The notes under the pieces: model-generated
The model's input: the letters and a program-made list of their open reading frames with translations, nothing else
Databases searched by the model: none
Told to the model about the DNA's origin: nothing
Made by a program: the position numbers and the translations under genes
Part shown: piece by piece, positions 38,372 to 48,963 of the stretch
Layout of the letters: each line of letters starts with the position of its first letter
Numbering within the stretch: position 1 is the first letter of the stretch
From: Chara braunii
Lineage: Eukaryota > Streptophyta > Charophyceae > Charales > Characeae
Length of the DNA: 48,963 bases
Assembly (NCBI GenBank): GCA_003427395.1
Contig: BFEA01000202.1
Coordinates: forward strand, 186,153-235,115
Direction of reading: 5' to 3'

Positions 38372-40299
38372 GTACGTCCCAATTCCTCTCCGGAGAACAG
38401 AAGCATGTGTACATGTACATGCCACGAAGAGCGATAACCTGCAGCTGAGGGGCATACTTTCCCCACTTCGACAATCACCTCAGAGGTCGCTACGTTGCTG
38501 ACGCACCTTTGTGCCTCCCTCTCCCCATCCCTTCCACCCCAAATAATTGCCCCAATGTGCACATTGAAGTCCCACATCCGGGCACATGCGACCTCATAGT
38601 TACAGCTCATGAGATCGTATCCTATGTGTGATAAGATATTAAGTCTATGTGTCCCTCATGAGCCTCGCATGGTAAGGATCCATTGCACCATGCCACTGTA
38701 GTACTTGAAATCCCTCCTGCCCGGGCACAAAGGTAAGCAGGGGCGTGTGCTCACTCCAACGTATGTGCCACGACTCTTGCACCTTCTGGCTGATCCACTT
38801 TGCATCCTTCTCTGGAAGAACACGAATGTCGAGTACCACATCACGAACAATGTCCTGGGTCCACTCCACGACCTGTAACGTGTGCAGGCCTCCCCAATCC
38901 AACTTGCGTAGCATGTTGTACACAAGCTCCATGATGTGAATGAGGATCTCCATGGAGTGCCACCTCACCCACTAAGCCAGTTGACGAACAGTGTCGTGCC
39001 AAGGGACGACACCCCATCATCGATGTTGACCGCCCTCTCCAAAGCTTACCTGACCGCTTGAAGGCACTCCATCATCGCGTGCACGCCGTGCTCTTTCATG
39101 AAGCGCACGACCGCTCTACCGCGTACTATAGCGTCTTTGGTTTAGGTGCTTGCCGTGCTGATGTCTCAAAACAACTCCTTGCAAACATGTATGGAGCATG
39201 GGAGCCAGGGGAAATGACCTCCTCTCCGGCGCTGCCAGCAGGTTGGCCGCGGTGATGTATGTCGAGGCAGAGTCTGTGTAGATCACATTCACTCACTTAG
39301 GGGGAAAGTCGTGGAATATACACAACCACGTCTGTCGCCCAATCTCTCTCCCCCTCCTTGCTCATCATCCTGATCAGCATGACGCCTCGCTTCCCCGCGG
39401 CAAGGAAGTTCACGATGGATCTAGCATTGTGGGACTTCCTACCGTCTAACAGTATGGTGGTGCCGGCGATGTAGAAAGGTGCCCTCACTTCCTTCAGATC
39501 AGCCGCAACATCATCTGCTGAGCGGATCACCGTGTCCATGGCTGCGATCTCATTGTGTGAAGTCCACAACACCTTCGTGGGCCCGAACAATTCCCTCGAA
39601 CGGCGGGCAAGGTCCTTCCACAGCTCGCTGTGGAAGACGTTGAAGGTGAGCCGTTGGCTGTAGGCGAATTGAAAGGTCTTCTTCCTAAACTCCATCTGCC
39701 ACTGCAAGGACTCCTTGATGATGTTCTGCCTCATCCTCTTTTGTGACCCTTGTCCCGCACCTTCCTTTCTCTCCTTCCTCTTCCCCACAACTGCCGCAGC
39801 CGCACCTTGCGCATCATGATGCCCCTCCGACATATACGCCCCTTGCTGCCTACCCAACTCATGTAAAATGCCCTTCCCCTGGCCTGCTGAAGCAAAGATG
39901 GATCATGGCTCCCCCTCACAGACGGCTCCACTGGCATAGACGACTCCTCCCGTCCACCCTGCACCCCCCCTCCACCCTGCTCCCTGGTGTCGTCGATGTC
40001 GATGACGCCATCGTCGCCCCTTGCCTCCGCCTACCGCCCTCGTCGCGCCGACGATGTATGGCAGGCACAGGACGATAAAGCTCCTCGAACCTCTTGCCCG
40101 ACATCTTATAGTCGTTGTTGTAATGGATGTCAAGGAGCTCCTTGTCAGTCACCGACAAACACCCTTTCTCATTCCTGAAGTGGCGTGCTGCAATGAACTG
40201 GTTCCCTTGGAACTCGTGGTCGCAGAACAGGTACTTCAACATGCGGTTTCCCCAGAACGGCTTGCCGAGATCCTGGCCCATAGTAACATACTTATACAC
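38372..40299 (-). pseudogene. hAT transposase remnant: BED-type finger, DUF659, core and start of dimerisation domain
   Basis: Reading leftward: 40299-39916 has a BED-like finger, LFCDHEFQGNQFIAARHFRNE and GC ligands, with Tyr where the first Cys is expected. After frame changes, 39857-39297 (186 codons) carries a basic linker and the DUF659 core (TTILLDGRKSHNARSIVNFL). A stop and frame change precede VNVIYTDSASTYITAANLLA (~39290-39200), the second acidic-motif region. 38968-38645 holds MEILIHIMELVYNMLRKLDW. Finally 38460-38375 reads YAPQLQ...MYTCFCSPERNWDV, the start of the dimerisation domain, where homology stops. Same family as 17131-18462 but not a close copy. Confidence 0.7.
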
Positions 40300-40810
40300 A
40301 CAACTCTTTCTCTCGGCCTTGCGCTGTTCGTCATCGCTAGCCTCCTAGAACACACGAGCATGCACCCTCACCATTGTCGCTTTCCTGCGTCGATCCTCGC
40401 AAATCACCAAACGAAGCTAAAAGAGACCCCTAGCCGCTCCAACCCCATCCTGGAGCGTCCCCCCACAAGGCCTCGCCACTGGCCGAACCGGTACGACATC
40501 GGCAGGCACGTGCGAGGTGTCCCAACCCCGCTCATTCAATGAATTGAACGTGCATTTAATTCATAGTCCTGCATTCACCTAAACGAGTGTTCAATTAATT
40601 GAACGCCATTCAAACAAAATTGAATGTGCATTCAAGGGCATGTTCGCGCGTCCTGCCCTCGCTTGCCTGCCACGTGGGACTGCCCACTGCGGTGCTGCCA
40701 CATGTCAGTTGCGTCTCCGCGTTGTCCCTCCGATGCCGAAGATGAAGCACCAGAGCTGCTGTTCACAGGGAAGACAACCACGCCCCCCACCATAGCCAGG
40801 CGGCGTGCAC
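40300..40810. other. AT palindromes and transposon-flank-like sequence
   Basis: GTTCAATTAATTGAAC (40589-40604) is a perfect 16-bp palindrome among several CATTCAA/TTGAATG motifs (40528-40636). Similar motifs recur inverted at ~41197-41263 (TTCATTGAAAGTGTGTTCAA, GCGCATTGAATGG). CTGCCACGTG and GCTGCCACATGTCAG near 40668-40710 resemble the 15-bp repeat upstream of the other hAT pseudogene. This may be the 5-prime flank of the minus-strand hAT element; weak. Confidence 0.35.
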
Positions 40811-40819
40811 CTCTCTCTC

Positions 40820-40892
<73 letters not shown>
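40811..40892. repeat. (CT)n then (CA)28 microsatellite
   Basis: CT-rich run at 40811-40836 followed by an uninterrupted CA run at 40837-40892. Confidence 0.95.
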
Positions 40893-40895
<3 letters not shown>

Positions 40896-41386
40896 TCTCC
40901 ACTTTGAACGCTCATTGAAACGCACGTCACACCGTCGTGCACAAGACACAAATGGACAATGAAGTGGTGACGCCCGTTCAAACAGCCCCCACCACTTTAT
41001 GTAAACCACCACGCCCAGTTCCACTGGTACGTGAGGCAGCCGAGGCCATCTGGTCCGTTTTTCATTTTTCTTCCTGTTTTTTTTTCCGTTCCCGTCGCCG
41101 CCTCCTCTGATCCCGCAGACCGCCACATACCCCAGCCCCGCCTCAAACCAGCCCCCCCGACACGCAGGACCCCCTGCGCGAATGTGTCAAACGCGTTTAG
41201 GCCCGTTCATTGAAAGTGTGTTCAACTCGTTCAGAAGTTGAACAAGGAACGCGCATTGAATGGATGCGCGGCAGTACAGAGAGAGCAAGAATATGTCATG
41301 AGGTATAAGGGCTTAAAGAGTGATCAGTCAATCGTCATATGTGACACGCTTGTTTGTACAAAACTGGGTGGCTATAGCAGCTATCA

Positions 41387-41388
<2 letters not shown>

Positions 41389-41448
<60 letters not shown>
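41389..41448. repeat. (CT)30 microsatellite
   Basis: Uninterrupted CT dinucleotides, 60 bp. Confidence 0.95.
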
Positions 41449-41452
<4 letters not shown>

Positions 41453-41885
41453 GTTACCCTAAGCGCAACTATGCTACCTGGTGCATGTTGACTACTACTA
41501 CCCGCTCCACAACTGCTGCTGGCAATTCAACTTTCCCTCCCGTGGACTCTTAGGACCAGTTCTGAGTAGCCCAAGAACCATGGACTTCTGCTTCAGCTAC
41601 TTTCCTGGGCTTTGAACATCTCGCCTGCATGAGATTGGACTCGACTTGACCTTCCTAACCCACTAGGACTCGATTGCACTGTACTTCGCCTTGCAAGGAA
41701 AATGAGAGAGCGAAATGACAAAAATCCAGAATGCAAAATCACATTGAAAGCCAGAAAGTCCAATGCTGTCCAGAAATGAGAAATACACTGACATTACACC
41801 AGCGGAGAACCAAAGCACCGAATGCGAATGTCAATGAGAGCGTACTTCACCACCATCAACATATGTATCCAAAGCCCTTCCTCCT
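41449..41885. other. Flank of the Ty3/gypsy element; nothing recognised
   Basis: About 440 bp between the CT microsatellite and the LTR boundary at ~41886, without motifs. Confidence 0.4.
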
Positions 41886-42950
41886 TGCAATGAACCTCTT
41901 AGTTCAACACCAGTGAGCACACATATTCACACCACATGGATGTATGAGATCACACGAAGTTCACACTGGAGACCAGAGAGATTAAGACCAGGTAGCACAA
42001 CTTATGAACTCCAACAAGTTATTACAAGAGCAATAAGAGTTCAAGTCACCAGCGCTCATCGGCGCATACCAAAGGTAACCAGTAACCAGCATAAGCTCTC
42101 AGGTAAGTATCTCTTCCCCACTTCTCTCCTCTCTTATGTATCTCTCCTCGTTGCTGGTCTTCTTCCTAGCTATGTCCTAGCTGTGTCTTCTCTCCCTAGA
42201 TGCGTGCACACTCTCTAACTTCTTCTCAAAGATCTACTTTGAATACACCCACTGTAATGACTACTAACCCTTTATAGTCTACTACTAACACTCTGCACTG
42301 GCGCAGCTATGGCTGCCTTCTCCCTGCCAGCACTATCTCTTCCTCTCTCTCCCTCTCTCTTAGCGCAACACTCTGGCTTCAGTGCTCTGCCCCTCACAAT
42401 AGCGCACAAGTGCACCAACACTTCCACACTTCATGTGAATGAGCAATCTGCCCGGATGGGAGGCTGGCCAGTCCTTTTGTAGTCTTGGATTGCACTTCAA
42501 CTCGTGCCAGCCTTTGCATCTTGGGACCTAACTGGGTTCCTGTACCACGTCCCCACGGCCTATCTGCTTCTGAATGTCAAGGTCTGGAACCTTCCCGAAT
42601 TTCCATTGGTCTGCTGCTGCTTGGGCCTTTGAGTCATGACTTTTCGATTTTGGCACATGGATTTGATTGTGGACTGTGACTCCTGCCACTGGGACACGAC
42701 TCTTGTCTATGGAACTGCCCTTTTACTCGTGGGATGTGACTCTTCAATATGACTTTCCATTATGAAACGTGATTCTTGCCCCTAAGATGTGACTGTTTGC
42801 TGGGTGCCTGTTGGACTGGACTGGTGAGGTACCCGACTGTGATTTTTTTGAATTTGACTAATTTGGCCTTTGTTGGCCAGGGCCTCTGACCTTGTGACCC
42901 GAATTTGGCCTTTCACTCTCGCCGGCCTAATTTCGAGGTCCTCCAAGAAA
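41886..42950 (-). repeat. 3-prime LTR
   Basis: 41891-42300 aligns with 48609-48963 (TGAACCTCTTAGTTCAACAC start, CACCCACTGTAATG near the end of the overlap). On the minus strand the LTR would end ...TGCA at 41886. The inner boundary was not fixed because no clear polypurine tract was found. It lies before 42961, where the pol frame ends, so LTR length is about 1 kb. It lacks a ~25-bp deletion present in the other LTR near 48830. Confidence 0.75.
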
Positions 42951-42960
42951 ATTACCAATT

Positions 42961-43890
42961 TTATCTATCTATTATGTTAACTCCTCTTTTAGCTCTTTCA
43001 TAATAGGATACATTATGCGATGCTGTTTTTATTAGTTCATCTCTTGTAAACCAGCAATCTTCTGTAGGTTTCTGATAGGCAAATCTGGCCTTATATTGTC
43101 GTTGTGGTCTACCCCTGTGCCCGGATCTGTAAATATCTTCCCCGACAATCCTGTCCACATCATACCCATTCACCTTCATCAGTTGCTGCTACTGCTCACC
43201 CGTGAACCGCGTATCCCTATCACTTACGATAGTTAAGGGATGCCAAAAATCTTTCACCCAATGATTAAAGAATTCCCTAATCACCACATCATCTTTCGCT
43301 TCTGCAGGAAGTGAAACAAACACAACAAACTTACTAAACTTGTCCACTATGACCATAACTTGACTTTTTTCCTTTCTACTTCTTATTTTAGTGTCCATGA
43401 AGTCGATAGGCACAAAGTCTCCAGGACCTGACGGAATAGGCAGAGGTTTGAGAAAACCAAGGGGAGGTTATGTGGAACTCTTGTTCCGCTGACAAACTTG
43501 GCAACCTTGCACATAAGCGATACAATCATGTTTCATTCCACTCCATGTGTAGGAACGAAGGAGGTTAGCATACGTCTTCCTCCAGCTAAAATGTCCCTCA
43601 GTGTCATGACATTCCCCTGGGATCAAACTTCTAATCTATTCATTGTTTGGAATACACAATCTATCATGCAGATCTGTTTTTTCAAACAAAAGTCCTTGAG
43701 TCACTCTATAATCAGGGACTTCATGAGGTGCCTCTTGCACTCTTTTTATTAAAGCACTATAGATAGGATCAACACCATATGCAGTCCTAACTTTCTCTTG
43801 CACTTCAGTGCCTACATCCAAATATGTCACAATGGCATCGAAAAAGTCAGATCTCCTACTTAATGCATCGGCAACAACGTTATATTTCAC
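42961..43890 (-). pseudogene. Ty3/gypsy integrase, deleted, with chromodomain-like C-terminus
   Basis: Frame 43890-43636 starts with the RNase H/integrase linker (NVVADALSRRSDFF). The zinc-binding HHCC region follows at ~43620-43480 (CHDTEGHF ... CQVCQRNK), broken by a stop. Frame 43413-43189 holds the DDE core beginning (VPIDFMD, VIVDKFSKFVVF, VSDRDTRFTGE), giving the first two Asp. A TAG follows, then QQLMKVNG joins directly to YDVDRIVGEDI (43179-42961) and a chromodomain-like end (GRPQRQYKARFAYQ, WFTRDEL). The third catalytic residue (Glu) and roughly 200 residues are missing at ~43161, so the enzyme is inactive. Confidence 0.75.
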
Positions 43891-45245
43891 CTTGACTAGG
43901 TTCAGTTCAAAGTCAAACTAATCAGTCTTCCCAGCCCACCTAGTCAGCTTAGGTGTCATCCAAGCCTGGGTTTTTAGCCAACGAAGTGTCTCATGATCCG
44001 AGTAAACTTTAAAGTGGCTTCCTAGCAGATAATGTTGCCAATGATTCAATGCTTCCCTCAGAGCGAACAACTCTCTCTCATAGGTAGAACCGGCAACCTT
44101 TTTTCGCTAGGCAGCCTACAGGACATGAATTCCATAGGTCTGTATCCGTTTCCATCGTCTTGCTGGAGTCCAACACCAATCCCGTATTGACTGGCGTAGG
44201 TGGTTACGATAAAGGGTAGAGATGGATCCGCAACTTTCAACAACGGGTAATTAATCAAACATTTATTTAAACGCTTGAAGGACGCAGTACAATTCTGATC
44301 CCATTTCCATATAGTTTCTTTCTTTAACAATCTGCGCAATGGGGCAACGATTACCGTAGAGTTCCGAACGAACTTGCAGTAACAGTTGGCCAGACCAAAA
44401 AACGAGCTCAGTTTTGTGAACGTGCGCGGGTTAGGCCAATCTCTAATGGTTGCAATCTTAGCCTCTTCCGGTTTAATCCCATCACCATCTACCATATGTC
44501 CCAAGTAAAGGACCTGGCGCTTAGCCCACTCACACTTCTTTGGGTTAATCTTAAATTTCGCCTCTCGCAGTTTATTAAGCACAACTTGAAGGTGCCCCTT
44601 ATGCTCATTCGGACTCTTACTAAAGATCAGTATATCATCTAAATAAACAATAAAAAACTTATCCCTCCAATCACAAAACAACTCATTCATACGTCTTTGG
44701 AAGGTTGCAGTGACATTAGTCAAACCAAACGGCATCAACACAAACTCATAGTGGTCATATTTCGTTCGGAAAGCCGTTTTGTGCTGATCATCGGGCAATA
44801 CCTCAATCTGATGGTAACCCGACTTTAGATCAATATTGGAAAAATATTTGCAACCCTGAACTCTCTCCAAGAGATCATCTATTCGTGGTAATGGTTCCAC
44901 ATTTTTAACGGTTTTCACATTAAGTCCCCTATAGTCTATGCACATTCACAGTTCGCCGCCCTTCTGTGGCACAAACAGGACTGGTGCACCGAATGGTGAG
45001 GAACTTGGTTTAATCCACCCCTTCTCAAACAACTCGTCTAATTGCTTTCGCAGCTCTTCAAACTCTTTTGGAGACACTCTATAGATAGGGCCCTTGGGTA
45101 TCAAGCTACCGTGTTCTAACTCTATCCGGTGCTTGGTTTCTCTCTCCACCACTCCACTTGGGGCCTCTCCAACATCAGCGAACTCAACAAGCAACTTGTG
45201 CACATTGGGGGGTATCGGCTCTTCCTCTTTCTTTTCTACACTCAC
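43840..45245 (-). pseudogene. Ty3/gypsy reverse transcriptase and RNase H
   Basis: 45245-44949 is the RT entry region (GPIYRVSPKEFEELRKQLDE, GWIKPSSSPFGAPVLFVPQK). TGA at 44946-44948 interrupts it. From 44945 the palm continues: MCIDYRGLN, NIDLKSGYHQI (Asp39 of this segment), MPFGLTNVTATFQ and VYLDDILIF (Asp103/Asp104). All three catalytic Asp are kept, though NAPATF is changed to NVTATF. The RNase H start reads VTTYASQYGIG with Tyr where DAS has its catalytic Asp. A frameshift near 44058-44100 leads to STYERELFALREALNHW and VYSDHETLRWL in another frame. Not functional as a unit. Confidence 0.85.
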
Positions 45246-45298
45246 TGGTGCACATATGCAACAAACACGTGGTTGGCGAGGTCATTCTTAACCACATG

Positions 45299-45760
45299 TC
45301 AGGGGAACGTGGGGCCACTCATGCAACAAAGGGATAGGCTATTCTCTACGTCAGATGCATGGTAAAGTCGAATTTTCTTCTTTCCATCTGTAGGACTAGG
45401 CAAACAACACCCATACTCTATCAGTTTCACATCTGCATTGGCGGCCTCACCCCAATCAGTTCCTAAAATCATGTCAAAAGGGAGACTATCCTCCGATAAA
45501 AGTGTCAGGGAGTGCAGAACACGTTTCGTCTTACCCCCTGCCTCCAACAGAAAGTATGCCCTAACCCCTTCAACATAACTATCTACTATCATTTCTCTAT
45601 TATCTACTAGCTTACTTACGACAGGCTGGTCTAACTTTTGGACTTCCAGGCCTAGGCGCATCTTCTGCAACCCTTTCTTGCTTATGTAACTGCGCGTTGA
45701 CCCGCTATCTATTAACGCACTCACTCCTACTTTACCTACATCTGCAATTACTAACTGCAC
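45299..45760 (-). pseudogene. Ty3/gypsy aspartic protease region
   Basis: 153-codon frame with ALIDSGSTRSYIS (Asp-Ser-Gly active-site motif) near residues 15-27, then the flap region and PFDMILGTDW at about residues 100-110, the ILGxDW hallmark of retroelement proteases. It lies between gag and RT as expected. The domain itself looks intact, but stops on both sides separate it from gag and RT, so it would not be made as part of a polyprotein. Confidence 0.8.
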
Positions 45761-45833
45761 TTTTCTTTCCTTCAGTTCAGCAAAGCGCGGTGACGAGTGA
45801 TCAGTTCATCACCTATGCTTGCGAGGGAACCAC

Positions 45834-46785
45834 CTAGAGAAGTCCTAGAACAAGCAACTTCAGGGCAGCTAAGGGGTCAACTACCGTCTCAGTCTCTGGG
45901 ACCTTTGGACGGTTGACAATTTGCTTGCATCCAGAGTCCCTGTAGAGGCAACTACAACCTCTACCAGTCGTTCCCTTTTGGGTACCTATACTTTCGTCAA
46001 AAGAGAACTCTGTGGTCGGGGTCACCACATTTAAAACGTTGACCGACCTTGCAAAGCTCTTCCCATACTTTTTCATCTATACCCATTTCTAACGAAGGTT
46101 CGCTTTCAACTATCCATGGGTGTTCCGGGTATGGCCGCCTACCTCTACCTCTTCCACCTTGCGAGGGAGCATTACCTCTTCCTTCTACATAGTAGCTACC
46201 TTCTCCACTACCCCTCTAGGTGGCGGGTCCTCTTCCTCCACCTTGACCGCCGCCTCCTCTTCCTCTACCATGACCTCTTCCTCATTGTCGCCGTTCCCCA
46301 CGGGCTACAACGGCCGCATAGTCCGCTCCCTGGGCCAAGTGACCATTGTTGCCTTCTTCTAACCCATAATCTATTTGGTCATAGGTAAGTGACTCTACCC
46401 CTCCTTCTTCGAAGGTGATGAGTAGGTTATCTTTGCCTGCTATATTACCTGAAATTGTTCGGTTTTTCCACTTCTTTCCTGCCTGCAAGTCTTTCCAATA
46501 GTGGCAGTATTGTGCCTCCTGTACAAAACCAGCGTGATTTACTGCGATCTTGCTAAATTTCTCATAGGTCATCCCCCTCTTCTTTAGTGCGGGGATATAG
46601 TTGCGTTTTCAAAGGAATTGGGAGTGCTCTAGCAAAGTTATTTAGGATTTGTGTTGGTGTCAATCCGTGATCTGGATATTGCAACAGTTCATCCATCGTA
46701 GCCTTAAGGGTTGACACACTCTTTCACTTACAGTCACCTATGTTGAGGATCAAAGATTTTGTTCTCCAAGCCAAATTCTTATCTT

Positions 46786-46853
<68 letters not shown>

Positions 46854-48030
46854 AGGGCCTTAAAGAAATCCTCAATACTCGTACGCTGTGAATACTGAAC
46901 CATATTAGTGCATCCAACCTCTTTCATTAGGGAGATAGTGAAGCTAATAGCATCCCCTGCCATACACAAACTTGCCATTAAAACATGGTCCCAATACAAA
47001 ATCTTTGGTGCATATAGATAGGTGTCCATAGTGGCTTCCCAGTGAAAGATACTCTCTTCCTTCTTCCCGTTATATATCCATGGCAGATTCACCTTCATCT
47101 TCTGCCTGGATTCCTCCGCTTTGCCGTCCCCTTTCTTTCTTGGGACCTTTCCCCTTTTTGTCTCCATCATCACCATCATCTGCTCCATCTCCTCCCCCGC
47201 CTCTAATCTTCAACTTTCTTACTACGGCCGAATCGGTCAACTTTTTGACAAGGGCTGCATCTAGTTGGTCAACATACTCATATATACGATGGTCAATCTG
47301 TTCGGGGGCACTGCGCAATAATTTTTTCCAAATGCCTTCAAATTCTCCCTGGTGCAATTCCATCCGATTTACAGTCCGGTTGAGTGCAGCCAACTTGTTG
47401 TTAGTGTGGAGGAGAGTGTCAGTTAGAAGGGAGAGTCTCTCATCTGTGGCAGCCCGTTTTCCTTTTTGCTCTTGCAGCAACTTCTGCAACCTCTCCCCCT
47501 CTTCTTTCATCCTTCTCTTTTCATTATACTCCTGTCTTTTTGCCGCCACCATCTTGTTGTCCAATTCCGCCTTCTTCTCCTCCAACAATAGATTTTTTTC
47601 CGCCTCGTCTGCTGCAGATGCCAACTTAATTATAAAGGCATTTTTCTCCTCCTCCGTCTCTTCTGGAAACTTTGTCCTGTACCGGAACTGCTCAATCCAA
47701 TTAAGCGCCTCCAACTGTCGTATACGGATTGCCCCTGCCTAGCTGCTTTCAACTTTTTCTTTTTGCGGCTGGGTTCTCCTCCTATCCATCCTGTCTCCTT
47801 CTTCTTCTTCTTCTTCTTCTTCTTCTTCTTCTTCTTTCAACTCTTCCATCATCTTCCTCTCCTGCTCCTTCATCTCCTCCATTTTTTTTCTCTTCTAACA
47901 ACTTTTTCTTCATTTCCTCCTCTTTTCTTTCCTTTTCCTCCTTTTCCTTTTTCTTCTCAACGAGGCAGCGATCTATCGCTGCCTGCTCCTCAACTGTACT
48001 CACTTGTGTTGACTTCCCAGACCTTAACAC
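45834..48030 (-). pseudogene. Ty3/gypsy gag, several frames
   Basis: Starts at ATG 48030 (MLRSGKSTQVSTVEEQAAID), with an acidic/basic coiled coil and a (GAA)n-encoded poly-Glu stretch. A frameshift lies in the T-run near 47882-47889, then a stop near 47740. 47714-47070 (214 codons) continues the coiled coil (WIEQFRYRTKFPEETEEEK, LLEEKKAELDNKM). 47188-46724 carries the capsid core (VNLPWIYNGKKEESIFHWE, MASLCMAGDA), with an in-frame Arg-Glu run from a GA microsatellite. 46572-46282 continues (MTYEKFSKIAVNHAGFV), then a Gly/Arg-rich linker. A zinc knuckle with one Cys lost (FKCGDPDH) is readable near 46040. Confidence 0.7.
46791..46852 (-). repeat. (GA)31 microsatellite inside gag
   Basis: 62 bp of uninterrupted CT on the plus strand, read on the minus strand as alternating Arg-Glu between FFKAL and FEDKNLAWR. 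The reading frame is kept across it. The clean alternation suggests recent expansion of an original RER-type sequence. Confidence 0.95.
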
Positions 48031-48590
48031 CGCATGTGATCAGAAAGTCCGTTGGAAGCCAAGAGGGAATATGAAGCAAAGAAGGGGGCCCCAGAGCACA
48101 GACAGATACAGAATTGAAAACATGGGGTAGTCGTCCATGGCGACTAGAAGCACAAGTAAGCGGCCTCCACCTCCTCACCACTTAGACCTAACCCCAACTA
48201 CTAGTTTACTAACTCCTGAGTGGGTCTGACTGTTTCTGACTGCCGTATACCTTCGAGAACTATATATATATGTTTTTATTTTTTACGAGTGGACTGGTTG
48301 CTAGACTCTAAGCAAGTCAACTTTGTCACGAGATTTGGACCAGCCCAGCAGCAGCGACAATAGAATGAGGGAGGTACCAAACACCAAGACAAATCAGCAA
48401 GCAATACAAGTTTAATAAGGGGATGATGCACTTCACTCCAATGAACGTTCCGTTGATGAAGCTCCACGGCTGCTCCAACGCTCCAACGCAGCAGCAATAA
48501 GTATGTAATCCAGCCACTTCTTCTTTGGCCTACTTCTTCCCCCCCTTCGTCATTCTTCTCCCCACTCAACTCTCTCTTATCTTCTTTCTC

Positions 48591-48600
48591 GCCGATACCA
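48591..48600 (-). promoter_or_regulatory. Primer-binding site, tRNA-iMet-like
   Basis: On the minus strand TGGTATCGGC lies a few bases inside the 5-prime LTR. Plant retrotransposons primed by initiator Met tRNA carry TGGTATCAGAGC; the first seven bases match and one further base matches after a mismatch. Position next to the LTR end (…TTCACTGCAA, then AC, then the site) supports the call. Confidence 0.65.
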
Positions 48601-48603
48601 GTT

Positions 48604-48963
48604 TGCAGTGAACCTCTTAGTTCAACACCAGTGGGCACACATATTCACACCACATGCATGTATGAGATCACACGAAGTTCACACTGCAGACCACAAATAT
48701 TAAGACCAGGTAGCGCAGCTTATGAATTCCAACAAGTTATTACAAGAGCAATAAGAGTTCAAGTCACCAGCGCTCATCAGCGCATACCAAACGTCACCAG
48801 TAATCAGCATAAGCTCTCAGGTAAGTATCTCTTCCTCCTCCTTGCTGGTCTTCTCCCCAGCTATGTCCTAGCTGTGTCTTCTCTCCCTATATGCGTGCAC
48901 ACTCACTAACTTCTACTCAAAGATCTACTTTGAATACACCCACTGTAATGTCTACTAACCCTC
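48604..48963 (-). repeat. 5-prime LTR, truncated by the window end
   Basis: First ~360 bp (the LTR's 3-prime part on the minus strand) match 41886-42300. Differences include A/G at 48633, several around 48688-48697, and a ~25-bp deletion near 48830. The remainder lies beyond the window. Confidence 0.85.

Larger units (their letters stand above)
41886..48963 (-). mobile_element. Ty3/gypsy LTR retrotransposon, decayed, right LTR cut by window end
   Basis: Minus-strand order from the right: 5-prime LTR (48604 to beyond 48963), primer site (48591-48600), gag (~48030-46282), protease (45760-45299), RT (45245-~44250), RNase H (to ~43850), integrase (~43850-43160) and a chromodomain-like end (43161-42961), then the 3-prime LTR from ~42950 to 41886. 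The RT-before-integrase order is diagnostic of Ty3/gypsy. Premature stops, frameshifts and an integrase deletion make it non-autonomous. LTRs differ at roughly a dozen positions in the first ~230 bp plus an indel, so insertion is not very recent. Confidence 0.85.

Noticed and set aside
40530-41265. Separate DNA transposon bounded by CATTCAATG-like ends
   Set aside because: Inverted similarity is short and AT-rich, with no target duplication; noted only as possible flank of the hAT copy.
47080-47742. 220-codon plus-strand Ser/Phe-rich frame
   Set aside because: Antisense shadow of the gag coiled coil on the minus strand.
48276-48638. 120-codon minus-strand frame near the 5-prime LTR
   Set aside because: Overlaps the primer site and leader region; no gag similarity, so treated as untranslated leader.

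Overview
The window looks like repeat-dominated intergenic DNA from the nuclear genome of a streptophyte (plant or green-algal lineage). The evidence is a chromodomain-type Ty3/gypsy retrotransposon, plant-type BED/DUF659 hAT transposase remains, tRNA-iMet-like priming, abundant microsatellites, two runs of assembly Ns and no bacterial-style gene packing. Several degraded proteins (a CCHC/coiled-coil ORF1, an RT with an MG-x-TTSP motif, DUF659 transposases with an acidic tail) resemble, from memory, families that are very abundant in the charophyte alga Chara braunii. That assignment is inference and was not checked by search. I found no intact host gene; every coding stretch recognised is a broken transposable element.

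Layout. 1-5.3 kb: short hairpins, a ~182-bp tandem repeat, an unidentified decayed minus-strand coding region and a 790-bp hAT-like non-autonomous element (4258-5047). 5.3-12.6 kb: a decayed retroelement with ~530-bp direct terminal repeats, a CCHC/coiled-coil ORF1 (partly duplicated in tandem) and an RT ORF2 whose motifs look more Penelope-like than Ty1/Ty3-like; its left terminal repeat carries a 204-bp insertion with a 9-bp target duplication. 13.9-16.7 kb: a GC-rich block next to an assembly gap, then a palindromic complex of microsatellites and a 57-bp dyad satellite. 16.8-18.5 kb: a 15-bp minisatellite leading into a plus-strand BED/DUF659 hAT pseudogene.

18.5-26.4 kb: two large arrays of short self-complementary units (18.47-19.48 and 25.35-26.38 kb), a third smaller one (24.77-25.14 kb), and a pair of ~410-bp inverted repeats (20.85-21.26 / 23.10-23.52 kb). 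26.6-27.0 and 34.5-35.1 kb: two copies of the hAT transposase C-terminus. 28.6-29.7 kb: a 136-bp satellite interrupted by an N gap. 31.3-33.6 kb: a chain of four different tandem repeats. 35.1-37.0 kb: a fold-back repeat and a ~350-bp near-perfect palindrome. 38.4-40.3 kb: a minus-strand BED/DUF659 hAT pseudogene. 41.9-48.96 kb: a minus-strand Ty3/gypsy element (LTR, chromodomain, deleted integrase, RNase H, RT, protease, gag, primer site, second LTR running off the window).

The most unusual signal is the tandem hairpin arrays. In the AACTTA array the loop is constant while both stem arms change together (for example GGATTAG/CTAATCC, CTAGGC/GCCTAG, CTAAGC/GCTTAG, ACTAGA/TCTAGT; closing pair C-G or T-A). 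This is covariation expected either from selection on a folded RNA/DNA structure or from palindrome-templated repair. Coordinates and identities were worked out by eye; boundaries of degraded repeats are approximate.
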